This document shows positions 25,162 through 32,411 of a stretch of 34,536 bases of DNA, in pieces. Both the position numbers and the translations under genes were made by a program. The notes below the pieces were generated by a model. The model did no database searches and had not been told where the DNA came from. It saw nothing but the letters and a program-made list of their open reading frames with translations. Numbering within the stretch: the stretch's first letter is position 1; the number at the start of each line of letters is the position of its first letter. Origin of the DNA: Candidatus Macondimonas diazotrophica. Its GTDB lineage: Bacteria > Pseudomonadota > Gammaproteobacteria > UBA5335. Location of the stretch: positions 1 through 34,536 of the forward strand of contig NZ_SRIO01000019.1 in NCBI RefSeq assembly GCF_004684205.1, in the 5' to 3' direction.

Positions 25162-25728
25162 TTAAGTACGCTCCGAAATGGAGACGATTTCGAACACTGC
25201 CCAGACTTCGCCCGCATCCGGTCGATATAAGGTGCACTCGGCAGTTTCTGTGCGTCCGAGGATGTCTATCTCGCAGACAGAAGTCGAATCCAGATACCGG
25301 AAAATGTCCAATATGCACGCATCCAAATAGGTTCCGGCAGGGTGAGTGGCGGAAAAAGGAGATCTTGGGAACAGTGAAGCAAGCTGTCTCAGTCCTTCCG
25401 ATACAGCGACGATCTCCCCTCTGTGATTCAGCGCGAACTCGTGGTTCGGATTATTTCTCACCCGCCTGGACAATGCGGCCCTTGAGGTGATTATCGGAAA
25501 ACCCTGATCGGAAACGTCCTGCAGAATTCTTTGAATGTGTTGCGCCCTTGGCGAAGCATCCGCAGCGAGCCACCTCTGTATGGTCCGCTCACTGACATCG
25601 TATCTCCGCGCCATCTCCCCTTGTGTGTACTCACAATCTCTCTGCACTCTCCGGGCAAGTGCGCAATATAGTGTACCCTCACCCCCAGGAAGTGGTTGAT
25701 ACTGTTTTCCTGTAGAACCCCTACGCAT
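25162..25728 (-). CDS. HTH plus PAS-like regulator (188 aa)
   Basis: The start at 25728 is fixed by TGATG overlap with the stop of the preceding gene. A longer frame to 25845 would lie inside that gene. Residues about 33-70 (YTQGEMARRYDVSERTIQRW) form a helix-turn-helix. Residues about 95-185 (HEFALNHRGEIVAVSEGL ... VWAVFEIVSI) look like a divergent PAS sensor. It is co-translated with the first regulator, so the two probably work together, perhaps as a pair of ligand-responsive repressors. PAS assignment for this member is the least certain of the three. Confidence 0.72.
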   Translation of the reverse strand: MRRGSTGKQYQPLPGGEGTLYCALARRVQRDCEYTQGEMARRYDVSERTIQRWLAADASPRAQHIQRILQDVSDQGFPIITSRAALSRRVRNNPNHEFALNHRGEIVAVSEGLRQLASLFPRSPFSATHPAGTYLDACILDIFRYLDSTSVCEIDILGRTETAECTLYRPDAGEVWAVFEIVSISERT

Positions 25729-26312
25729 CAAAGCGGCTCCTGAAATTCCATCGTGACCCGGTGAGGCTTCAGGAAAGATGGTGTAAAAGAACACAAAATT
25801 CCCCTGCTTCCCTCGACCGCAATCCCCACGGGGATCACTCGGCACACCATCTTCCCGCTAGGAACGCCTGATCGATCTGGATCAACCGGAAGCCCGTCGG
25901 CAAACGCCTGGAGGATGCCTCCACCAAAGATTTTCCTATCCCAGAGTTCCTCCACGAAAGGTTCGAGTTCCGGGATCTGGTTCAGTTTGATCATGCTCTT
26001 CCCGAGCAAATCCCTTGCCGGAACTCCGTGGTAGCGCGCAGAAGACGCCGATATGGCTCGTATCCTGAAGTCCGTCCCGAGATAACTGATATGTTTTACG
26101 GTCGCATTGACAGAACTGATAACGGAACGCTCATTTTCATCTTCGAGAACGGGCATGATTTTCGACAACACGCGCGATCTTTGTCTGGCAGGTATTCCCT
26201 GCTTCTCCCATTTGGAGAGATTCGCCTGAGTGCAACCAAGATCTGTAGCGGCCTGTTCTTGCGTAAGGCCTCCGCTATTCCTGTATAACGTGAGCATCGC
26301 TCCCGTTTGCAT
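25728..26312 (-). CDS. XRE-type HTH plus PAS-domain regulator (194 aa)
   Basis: Residues about 6-45 (LYRNSGGLTQEQAATDLG, then TQANLSKWEKQG) are an XRE/Cro-like helix-turn-helix. Residues about 75-185 (DFRIRAISASSARYHGVPAR, then DLLGKSMIKLNQIPELEPF) carry the N-terminal strand-helix pattern of PAS domains. Ribosome site GGAGGG precedes ATG 26312. It starts a new transcription unit just past the terminator at 26399-26429. A repressor that responds to a signal through PAS would be unusual for a phage. No Ser-Lys self-cleavage region of LexA/CI type is seen. Confidence 0.82.
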   Translation of the reverse strand: MQTGAMLTLYRNSGGLTQEQAATDLGCTQANLSKWEKQGIPARQRSRVLSKIMPVLEDENERSVISSVNATVKHISYLGTDFRIRAISASSARYHGVPARDLLGKSMIKLNQIPELEPFVEELWDRKIFGGGILQAFADGLPVDPDRSGVPSGKMVCRVIPVGIAVEGSRGILCSFTPSFLKPHRVTMEFQEPL

Positions 26313-26398
26313 GTCGCCCTCCGGAAAAGAGATTCATTTATGGACACATTAAATCGTCAACAGGTGGCCGTGGCAAGAAAAAACTTGTCAAACTGAAA

Positions 26399-26429
26399 GC
26401 AAAAACCCCGCCACTATGGACGGGGTTTC
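26399..26429 (-). terminator. Rho-independent terminator at the end of the head gene unit
   Basis: Read on the minus strand, AAACCCCG, a 10-nt loop, and CGGGGTTTTT form a stem followed by a T-run. The mirror sequence also has a short T-run on the plus strand. It separates the head genes from the PAS regulators. Confidence 0.85.
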
Positions 26430-26451
26430 CTACAACCAGTTTCTCGGGAGG

Positions 26452-26685
26452 TTATTCCTCGGAATCCTTTTCGGGCTTCAAAACAGGTTCGTCCGGGACC
26501 TTGGCCCGAAAACCGGAAAGAGGTGGTTTGGACACCTTGGAAGGCTTTTTCGCCGGCCTTGGCGTGCTGACGGGGACAGGTTTCGAGCGGGTCCAACCTT
26601 TTTGGAGAACAAGCTCCGGAACCAGGCTCTCGCGGACTTCAAACATTTCGCCGTCAGGAGCATAGACTTTTTGCAGGTGGGCCAT
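26452..26685 (-). CDS. Small basic proline-rich protein (77 aa)
   Basis: The product begins MAHLQKVYAPDGEMFEVRES. It has a short N-terminal domain (about 1-32) followed by a lysine/proline-rich low-complexity tail (KPVPVSTPRPAKKPSKVSKP). A GAAGAGGAA ribosome site precedes it. It follows the 125-aa head gene by 5 nt and ends just before the terminator. Position suggests a virion or head accessory role. No family is recognised. Confidence 0.65.
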   Translation of the reverse strand: MAHLQKVYAPDGEMFEVRESLVPELVLQKGWTRSKPVPVSTPRPAKKPSKVSKPPLSGFRAKVPDEPVLKPEKDSEE

Positions 26686-26690
26686 AAGGA

Positions 26691-27068
26691 TTATTCCTCT
26701 TCGGTCTCGTCTTCTTCACCTTCTCCGCCGGCATCCTCGGATGCGGCGGCAGGAAGGGCGGCCTCAGCCTCCTCGATCTTCGCCTTGAGCGAGTTCTCCG
26801 TCGCGCGGTTGGTGAAGCTGATGCCCAGTTCGGTCGCGCGCTCCTTCAGCACCTGAAGAGGGGCCTTCTCCTTCTTGGGCTGGGACTCGTGACCGAGATA
26901 CGGCGCGTCGTCGTCCTCTTTCGGAATCGGCGCCGGATCGTTCGGGCGTGTCTTCTTGCCTGGCGCCCACGTATATCCGCAATGACGGGTCAGGTCGACG
27001 GCGTTCGCTCGAAGGTGCTCCTCCGCCTTGCCGTCCTTGTTGTAGATGGTGATGAAGTTCTGGGCCAT
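26691..27068 (-). CDS. Head-region protein with HeH/LEM-like motif and acidic tail (125 aa)
   Basis: ATG 27068 is taken as start. An upstream TTG at 27083 would add only five residues. The N-terminal part (AQNFITIYNKDGKAEEHLRA) is a small beta domain. A LEVLKERATELGI-type helix-hairpin segment (PLQVLKERATELGISFTNRA) resembles HeH/LEM-like modules of phage head proteins. The C-terminus is strongly acidic (EDAGGEGEEDETEEE). It lies between the decoration protein and a basic small protein, as part of the head operon. Confidence 0.68.
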   Translation of the reverse strand: MAQNFITIYNKDGKAEEHLRANAVDLTRHCGYTWAPGKKTRPNDPAPIPKEDDDAPYLGHESQPKKEKAPLQVLKERATELGISFTNRATENSLKAKIEEAEAALPAAASEDAGGEGEEDETEEE

Positions 27069-27092
27069 GATGTCGAGTCTCAAAGCAGTTTC

Positions 27093-27125
27093 AGGAAAAG
27101 AAAGGGGAGAGAACGTCCCTCCCCT
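27093..27125 (-). terminator. Weak hairpin with T-rich tail after the head decoration gene
   Basis: On the minus strand AGGGGAGGG pairs with CTCTCCCCT (9 bp with one G-T pair, 5-nt loop) and is followed by TTTCTTTT. It may attenuate rather than stop transcription, since no promoter is seen between it and the next gene. Confidence 0.5.
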
Positions 27126-27166
27126 ATCTCAGAGTGGTGGGCGGTGGGGTGCCGCCCCTGCGGTGA

Positions 27167-27598
27167 TTACTTGTTCACCGGTGCGAGCCACGCGACATAC
27201 TTGAAGCTCGGCGCAGTGCCGGTGACATCAAGGGCGAGGTGGATCGAGACAGCGTCCGGGTCAAGCCGGTTCATGTCCTGGGCGTCCAGAAGGCGGACAT
27301 AGGTGCCGACGGCGTTCGCTTCAAACGTGTCGAAGACCACGTCGTCGTCGGACTGGATATTGAAGGAGTATTCCTCCGGCGTATCCGGGCTTTCCGAGAC
27401 AATGGTCGCTTCGGTCACGACAACCACGACAGCGTAGGTCTGGGCACCGAGCTGGCCCTGGTCCGCGCCGCGAATGTTGTTCAGACGGTCGAGAGTCACG
27501 GCATCGGAGTCCGTGTCAGCAGTCAGAGCCGTAACGGAGTCGTCAATGGTACGGAAGGCGGTGGCCTCATCATACATGTAACGGACGGTGGAGTGCAT
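27167..27598 (-). CDS. Bbp16-like head decoration / cement protein
   Basis: The 143-residue protein (MHSTVRYMYDEATAFRTIDD ... GTYVRLLDAQDMNRLDPDAV) is beta-rich. It sits directly after the major capsid gene, the place of Bbp16-type decoration proteins of podoviruses and siphoviruses. The phrase DTEEYSFNIQSDD-like segment and the C-terminal LALDVTGTAPSFKYVAWL are compatible with that family. The ribosome site AAAGAGGA matches that of the capsid gene. It probably trims the outer surface of the capsid. Confidence 0.7.
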   Translation of the reverse strand: MHSTVRYMYDEATAFRTIDDSVTALTADTDSDAVTLDRLNNIRGADQGQLGAQTYAVVVVVTEATIVSESPDTPEEYSFNIQSDDDVVFDTFEANAVGTYVRLLDAQDMNRLDPDAVSIHLALDVTGTAPSFKYVAWLAPVNK

Positions 27599-27639
27599 TT
27601 TGAGAGTATCCTCTTTGAGCAGTCAGTTGGGGTGGCGGA

Positions 27640-27660
27640 GGGCGGGATCAATTCCCGCCC
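27640..27660. repeat. 8-bp GC-rich hairpin between capsid and decoration genes
   Basis: GGGCGGGA and TCCCGCCC form a perfect stem with a 5-nt loop right after the capsid stop codon. There is no T-run. It may protect the abundant capsid message from 3' decay or act as a weak attenuator. Confidence 0.65.
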
Positions 27661-27672
27661 CAGCCTTCAGCC

Positions 27673-28608
27673 TTAGCTGACGACGTCCGCATTCTTGATG
27701 CCCCACACACGGGCCGCGCAGCGGCCATGTTGGGCGGCAAAGGAGACCAGCCATTCGAGACGGGTACGGTACACCGGCTTCGCATCGATCTCGCCGAGGT
27801 CTTCGACTTCGAGGATGCCGTTCTGCAGGCCGGTGATCATGTTCGGACCGAACGAGACGATGTAGATCGACGTGCCGCCGGTGCCACCGCCAGGACAGGC
27901 TTCATTGAAGCCGATGACCGGGTTGTTCTCATTGTCGCGGTCCGTGACGAGGATCGGCAGATCGTTGTAATAGGCGATCCGAGTACCGAACTCGTCCTTG
28001 TCCCACACAATGTCGCCGCCGATATTCTTGCGGGCAGCCACGTTGAGCTTGTTCCGCATTTTCTTCGACATGACCAGGTGGGTCGGATTGTCGACGGCAT
28101 CGATGGCGTCATCGAGAAGCTCGATGGACAGCGGGTCGCCGCCCGAGGTCTGCGAGCCGTTCGAAGCGGTCGTGCCGATCAGCTGATCGCCGACAATGCG
28201 TTTGCGCAGGCCGTCGAACTCCAGCGGGTTCGCTTCGGAATCGCCGTTGATGATCTTGCCCGTGATGGACAGAGCAATCGACTTGACCTTCAGCGCCTCG
28301 TGAGTGCTGCGCACGGTCTCGCCGCGCGTCTTGATCATGGCCTTGTCGACATCCATGTCGCCACCGACAATGCGGAGCATCTCGGTCGCGTTGTTGATGA
28401 TGCCGGTGCTTTCGTCGTAGCCTTGGTTATAGCCACGGAACGCCACGCCCGGCAGTTCGCCTTCGGTGGAGTAGGAGAAGGAGTCGCCCGGAATATCCTC
28501 GAACGGCATCACACGCAGTAGGTCGCTCGAAGATGCGAACATCTCGATCACGGCCTGGCGCTTGACATCACCGTCGACGAGCTTGGCGGCTTCGACCAGA
28601 GTCAGCAT
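27673..28608 (-). CDS. Major capsid protein (HK97-type fold)
   Basis: The 311-residue protein begins MLTLVEAAKLVDGDVKRQAV. It then shows DIPGDSFSYSTEGELPGVAF and GYDESTGIINNATEMLRIVGGDM, a pattern of a short phage major capsid protein family that lacks a long N-terminal scaffold arm. Later segments include NPTHLVMSKKMRNKLNVAAR and IPILVTDRDN-like beta strands. It follows a separate scaffold gene, so the protein is probably not self-scaffolding. Ribosome site AGAGGA precedes ATG 28608. It is the main building block of the head. Confidence 0.88.
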   Translation of the reverse strand: MLTLVEAAKLVDGDVKRQAVIEMFASSSDLLRVMPFEDIPGDSFSYSTEGELPGVAFRGYNQGYDESTGIINNATEMLRIVGGDMDVDKAMIKTRGETVRSTHEALKVKSIALSITGKIINGDSEANPLEFDGLRKRIVGDQLIGTTASNGSQTSGGDPLSIELLDDAIDAVDNPTHLVMSKKMRNKLNVAARKNIGGDIVWDKDEFGTRIAYYNDLPILVTDRDNENNPVIGFNEACPGGGTGGTSIYIVSFGPNMITGLQNGILEVEDLGEIDAKPVYRTRLEWLVSFAAQHGRCAARVWGIKNADVVS

Positions 28609-28765
28609 TTGAAGTCCTCTTTGGAGTTTGTGCTTTCACGGTTTCAGGGACGGGTTTGTTGGAGACGCCCCCGGCGTCGTGAGAAGCACCCGCACCGTCC
28701 GGTCACGGGTGGCTCCAGAAGTCAGTCGGACCGGCGCGATGCGCCGATGCCTGGTCAGGACAAAC

Positions 28766-28805
28766 AAAAAGGGAGATCAGGTCTGTGTTAGAGACCCGAC
28801 CTCCC
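28766..28805 (-). terminator. Strong hairpin with T-run between scaffold and capsid genes
   Basis: On the minus strand GGGAGGTCGGGTCT pairs over 14 bp (two G-T pairs) with AGACCTGATCTCCC, 7-nt loop, then TTTTT. It lies inside the head operon, between two genes that should be co-expressed. No promoter is seen downstream of it, so it may be a partial terminator that sets the scaffold/capsid ratio. Confidence 0.72.
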
Positions 28806-28838
28806 CCGGAGATCGCCTGTCCTTGTGTGTTCGAGCGC

Positions 28839-29630
28839 CTAGCGTCGCGCGGTCGTGTTCTTGTTCGCCGCCGCCAGCTTCTGCATCGGAGTCATCTTGC
28901 GATATTCATCTTCCGAGAGACCCAGATGCTTCTTGGTCGGATCGGGCGAATTTCCGCCGCCGGCTGAGGGTTTGGCGAGGAGTCGGTTGTTGGAGACGTG
29001 CTCCGTGACCCACTCCTTCATCGACATCGGCGTCGCGCCGTCTGAGCCGTAAATCGTGGCTTCGCCCTTCTTCGGGATCATCTCGCCGTCTTCGTCGAAG
29101 CGGAAAACGCGAGTCGCGTCCGCTACGATGTAGGAGAGAGCCTCGGGATTGGCGCCCGTCTCTGGGTCCAGGACGGCGTCATAGACAGCGCGCTCAAGGA
29201 CCGAATTCTGAAAGCGCTTCTCGGCTTCCGCCGCCCGTGCGTCCGCATCTTTCGCGCGTTGCGCCATGGCCCGGTTCTGGCCTTCGAGGTCTTCCCGCAT
29301 CTTCTTGACGCGGTCTTCGACGCGTTTCTCGATGTCGGTCGACTCAGTGAGTTCGCCGTCCGCCACGCGCTGGGCGATCTGCTTGAGCTGCTCGAACTCG
29401 GTCTCGAAGGTCTCGGGATCGAATTCGTCGCCGAGTGCCTTGATATAGGCATCCAGCTTGCTCTTCAGGTCGTCGCGTTCACGCGACGTGTCGATATTCG
29501 TCTGACGGAACTCGTCGAGACGAGTCTTTGGGACGACATTGAGCGAGAATCCGCCGGATTCTCCTTCGGTCAGTTGGTCGCGCAGTTCCTGCGGCCAGTC
29601 TTCCCGGTTCGGGAGTGTGATTACGGGCAT
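28839..29630 (-). CDS. Capsid scaffold protein
   Basis: The 263-residue protein is highly charged, with a long coiled coil at about 40-145 (SRERDDLKSKLDAYIKALGD ... MAQRAKDADARAAEAEKRF). A flexible Gly/Ser segment (PSAGGGNSPDPTKK) and a short basic C-terminal helix (LSEDEYRKMTPMQKLAAANK) follow. This is the plan of phage scaffold proteins, whose C-terminal helix contacts the coat protein. It lies just before the major capsid gene and has its own promoter upstream. The ribosome site is GGAGAG. Confidence 0.88.
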   Translation of the reverse strand: MPVITLPNREDWPQELRDQLTEGESGGFSLNVVPKTRLDEFRQTNIDTSRERDDLKSKLDAYIKALGDEFDPETFETEFEQLKQIAQRVADGELTESTDIEKRVEDRVKKMREDLEGQNRAMAQRAKDADARAAEAEKRFQNSVLERAVYDAVLDPETGANPEALSYIVADATRVFRFDEDGEMIPKKGEATIYGSDGATPMSMKEWVTEHVSNNRLLAKPSAGGGNSPDPTKKHLGLSEDEYRKMTPMQKLAAANKNTTARR

Positions 29631-29722
29631 AGTCTCTCCGAGATTTCGCCTTGATGTTTGTCGGGAGGGTGAATCAGGTGTCAGGTGCGGTTCGCCGAAC
29701 TGCGTGCTCTGATTTACGGGGA

Positions 29723-29751
29723 TTTATACAATAAAAGAGCCTAAAAGTCAA
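29723..29751 (-). promoter_or_regulatory. Promoter of the scaffold gene
   Basis: On the minus strand TTGACT (29751-29746), a 17-nt spacer with TTTTA at positions 10-14, and TATAAA (29728-29723). A TCTGCCA element (29774-29768) lies upstream at the same distance as in the tail tube promoter. This marks the phage side of the histidine block boundary. Confidence 0.85.
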
Positions 29752-29822
29752 GCCAATTAACCATTATTGGCAGAAATTCTCCAGGATACCGAAGTCCTTC
29801 CGTGACTCCTCTCCATAGCCTA

Positions 29823-29850
29823 TTTACAATCCTTGCTGTGAGCCTATACG
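29823..29850 (+). promoter_or_regulatory. Predicted leaderless promoter of hisF
   Basis: On the plus strand TTTACA (29823-29828), a 16-nt spacer and TATACG (29845-29850) lie directly before the hisF ATG at 29857. There is no Shine-Dalgarno. Transcription would begin at or within one or two bases of the start codon, making a leaderless message. Confidence 0.5.
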
Positions 29851-29856
29851 TCCAGA

Positions 29857-30630
29857 ATGCTGAAGACGCGCATCATCCCCTGCCTGGACGTCAAGGACGG
29901 GCGCACCGTGAAGGGTGTGAACTTTGTCGACCTGCGCGATGCCGGCGATCCGGTGGAGCTGGCGCGCGCCTATTCCGAGGCCGGCGCAGACGAGCTTTGC
30001 TTCCTCGACATCACCGCGAGCCATGAAGAGCGCGGCACCATGCTGGAAGTCGTCACCCGCACAGCCGAGCAGTGCTTCATGCCGCTCACCGTGGGCGGGG
30101 GCGTGCGCTCGGCTGCGGACATGGTCCAGCTGTTGCGCGCGGGGGCCGACAAGGTGGCGATCAATTCCGTCGCCGTGGCCAACCCCGACGTGATCGCCGA
30201 ATGCGCCGCGCGCGTCGGACGCCAATGCGTGGTGGTAGCCATAGATGCCCGGCTCGAAGGGGAGCGTTATGTGGTCTATACTCATGGTGGGCGCACGTCT
30301 TCCGGCGTGGACGCTGTGGAGCATGCCATTCGTGCTGAGGAACTGGGCGCGGGGGAAATCCTGCTCACCAGCATGGACAAGGACGGCACCAAATCCGGCT
30401 TCGACATCCCGATGCTCAAGGCCGTCACCGAGGCCGTAAACATTCCCGTCATCGCCTCGGGCGGGGCCGGATCGGCGGCAGATTTCGGGCCGGCTGTCAT
30501 CGAGGGCGGGGCGAATGCCGTGCTCGCCGCCTCGATCTTCCATTTCGGTGAAGTGAGCCTTGCCGAGGCCCGTACCGCGCTGGCCGAGGCCGGCGCACCG
30601 GTACGCCCGTTTGAAGGAGATGCAGCATGA
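29857..30630 (+). CDS. hisF: Imidazole glycerol phosphate synthase, cyclase subunit
   Basis: The 257-residue protein begins [20 protein letters not shown] and is a full-length (beta/alpha)8 HisF. Catalytic Asp11 (in [10 protein letters not shown]) and Asp130 (in [10 protein letters not shown]) are both present. HisF takes ammonia from HisH and closes the imidazole ring of PRFAR, giving IGP and AICAR. The gene is on the plus strand, facing hisA and hisH, and overlaps hisE by four bases (ATGA). It is richer in G/C at third positions than the phage genes around it and lacks a ribosome site. All catalytic residues seem intact, so it should be active. Confidence 0.97.
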   Translation: MLKTRIIPCLDVKDGRTVKGVNFVDLRDAGDPVELARAYSEAGADELCFLDITASHEERGTMLEVVTRTAEQCFMPLTVGGGVRSAADMVQLLRAGADKVAINSVAVANPDVIAECAARVGRQCVVVAIDARLEGERYVVYTHGGRTSSGVDAVEHAIRAEELGAGEILLTSMDKDGTKSGFDIPMLKAVTEAVNIPVIASGGAGSAADFGPAVIEGGANAVLAASIFHFGEVSLAEARTALAEAGAPVRPFEGDAA

Positions 30631-30980
30631 GCGAGGAAAAAAGGCTCGGCTCGCCAGCGGAGTTTTTCGCCGCACTCGACCATCTCGCCCAGACAGTGGA
30701 TGCGCGCGCCGGCGGGGGCGGGGGCCCGGAGGCTTCCTACACGGCAAAACTGCTGGCGAAAGGCACCGGCAAGTGCGCCAAGAAATTCGGCGAGGAAGCG
30801 GTCGAACTGGCCCTCGCCCTGGTCAGCGAGAGCGATGAGGCCGTCGCCAGCGAGGCCGGCGATGTACTCTATCACCTGATGGTGGCCCTGCGCGCACGCG
30901 GGATAAGCCTGGACGAGGTGGGCGCAGCGCTGGCTGCCCGCCAGGCCATGTCAGGGCTTGAGGAAAAGGCCCTGCGTTAG
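30627..30980 (+). CDS. hisE: Phosphoribosyl-ATP pyrophosphatase
   Basis: The 117-residue protein has the PRA-PH signature: [28 protein letters not shown], then [15 protein letters not shown], with the Glu/Asp metal-binding residues intact. It removes pyrophosphate from phosphoribosyl-ATP, the second step of histidine synthesis. It is coupled to hisF through ATGA. Its stop codon overlaps the stop of hisA from the other strand (TAG and TAA share two bases at 30978-30979). A glycine run (AGGGGGPE) lies near residue 30. Confidence 0.95.
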   Translation: MSEEKRLGSPAEFFAALDHLAQTVDARAGGGGGPEASYTAKLLAKGTGKCAKKFGEEAVELALALVSESDEAVASEAGDVLYHLMVALRARGISLDEVGAALAARQAMSGLEEKALR

Positions 30981-31714
30981 GAACTTTTTGCCTGCTCAAG
31001 GGCTTGTTCGGGGTCGATATCGCCATCATAAAGCGCCCGCCCAAGGATGCAGCCGGCCACGGGACGCTCGACCTCTGCCGCACGCAGGGCGGTGATGTCG
31101 CTCACGCTCGCCACGCCGCCGCTGGCGATCACCGGAATGGAGACGGCTGAGGCGAGTTCGGCGGTAAAATCGACATTTACCCCGGTTTTCAGCCCGTCGC
31201 GGCCAATATCGGTGGCGATGATCGCGGCGACGCCACAGCCCTCGAAGGCCTTTGCCAGGTCCACCGCCAGCATGTCGGAGGTCTCCGCCCAGCCCTCCAC
31301 GGCAACCCGGCCATTCTTGGCGTCGATGCCGACGACAATCCGCCCGGGCAGGTCGCGCGCCGCGCTGCGGACCAGGTCCGGATCACGCAGGGCCGCCGTG
31401 CCGAGGATGACGCGCGAGAGCCCCGCCTCCAGCCAGGCCTCGATCTGGGCACGGGTGCGGATGCCTCCGCCAAGTTGCACCGGCACATTTGTCGCCGCCA
31501 GGATCGCGCGCACCGCATCGCCATTGGCGCTCTCCCCCGCGAAGGCGCCGTTGAGGTCGACCACATGCAGGTGGTCGAAGCCCATGGCGACGAACTGGCG
31601 GGCCTGGTTAGCCGGATCGGCGTTGAAGGTCGTCGCCTGGTCCATCTCGCCCCGGATCAGCCGGACGCACTGGCCATCCTTCAGGTCGATGGCGGGATAG
31701 AGGGTGAAGGGCAT
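30977..31714 (-). CDS. hisA: ProFAR isomerase (HisA)
   Basis: The 245-residue protein begins [20 protein letters not shown] and is a full-length HisA barrel. Catalytic Asp10 (PAID) and Asp131 (VVGIDAKNG) are present, as are LGGGIRT and ASGGVAS phosphate-binding loops. It isomerises ProFAR to PRFAR, the substrate of HisF/HisH. It starts two bases after the stop of hisH in the direction of the phage genes. It ends in a stop that overlaps the stop of hisE from the opposite strand. The reading is intact. Confidence 0.97.
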   Translation of the reverse strand: MPFTLYPAIDLKDGQCVRLIRGEMDQATTFNADPANQARQFVAMGFDHLHVVDLNGAFAGESANGDAVRAILAATNVPVQLGGGIRTRAQIEAWLEAGLSRVILGTAALRDPDLVRSAARDLPGRIVVGIDAKNGRVAVEGWAETSDMLAVDLAKAFEGCGVAAIIATDIGRDGLKTGVNVDFTAELASAVSIPVIASGGVASVSDITALRAAEVERPVAGCILGRALYDGDIDPEQALEQAKSS

Positions 31715-31716
31715 TT

Positions 31717-32358
31717 TCAGGGTTTCCAGGCGAGGAAATTGGAGAGCAGTTTCAGGCCGACCGCCTGGCTCTTTTCCGGATGGAACTGGGTGCCGAAGAC
31801 GTTCTCGCGCGCCACGGCGGCCACGATGGGTCGACCATACTCGGTCAGCGCGGCGATCTGGCTCTCGTCTTCCGGCGAGAGCGCATAGGAATGCACGAAA
31901 TAGGCGTGCGGCTCTTCGCTGAGATCGCGTAGCACCGGGTGGTCCATGCGAATATCGAGGCTGTTCCAGCCCATATGCGGCACGGGCAAACCGGCGCCCG
32001 GCTCAATCGGCTGGACCATGCCATGGACCCAGCCAAGACCCGAGGTCTCGCCATCCTCCAGGCTGAAATCGGCGAGCAGCTGCATGCCGACACAGATGCC
32101 GAGGAAAGGCCTACCGCGCTCATGCACGGCTTCTTCCATGGCTTCGATCACGCCGGTGCGCGCTTCCAGCTCGCCCTTGCACTGGGCGAAATGGCCGACG
32201 CCGGGCAGGACAATCCGGTCGGCTTTGGCGATGAATTCCGGATCGGCGGTCAGCTGGATATCGGCGCGCTTTCCTACCAGGCGCGCGGCTTCCACCAGCG
32301 CACGTTTGGCCGAGTGCACATTCCCGGAGTCATAATCGATAAGCGCGACTTTCTGCAT
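31717..32358 (-). CDS. hisH: Imidazole glycerol phosphate synthase, glutamine amidotransferase subunit
   Basis: The 213-residue protein begins [21 protein letters not shown] longer open frame reaches 32394, but homologous HisH proteins begin at this Met. The class I amidotransferase triad is complete: Cys89 in GICVGMQ, His193 and Glu195 in [11 protein letters not shown]. It supplies ammonia from glutamine to HisF. The gene lies 53 bp after the last phage gene upstream, in the same direction as portal, and no terminator separates them, so portal transcripts could run through it. No ribosome site is evident. Confidence 0.96.
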   Translation of the reverse strand: MQKVALIDYDSGNVHSAKRALVEAARLVGKRADIQLTADPEFIAKADRIVLPGVGHFAQCKGELEARTGVIEAMEEAVHERGRPFLGICVGMQLLADFSLEDGETSGLGWVHGMVQPIEPGAGLPVPHMGWNSLDIRMDHPVLRDLSEEPHAYFVHSYALSPEDESQIAALTEYGRPIVAAVARENVFGTQFHPEKSQAVGLKLLSNFLAWKP

Positions 32359-32411
32359 CGCGGCGGACTTACGCGCTGCTGTCCGGCGGCGCAATGGCGC
32401 AGACCGGTGTT

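Noticed and set aside
26340-26400. TTGACA/TTGACG boxes before the first PAS gene as members of the phage promoter class
   Set aside because: Neither has the TTTTA at spacer positions 10-14 or a good -10 at 17 nt, so no promoter is claimed although one is expected here.
29857-32411. The histidine genes as bacterial chromosome at a prophage end
   Set aside because: Phage genes in the expected order and orientation lie on both sides, so this is not a simple prophage-host junction. An assembly join remains possible and is listed for checking.
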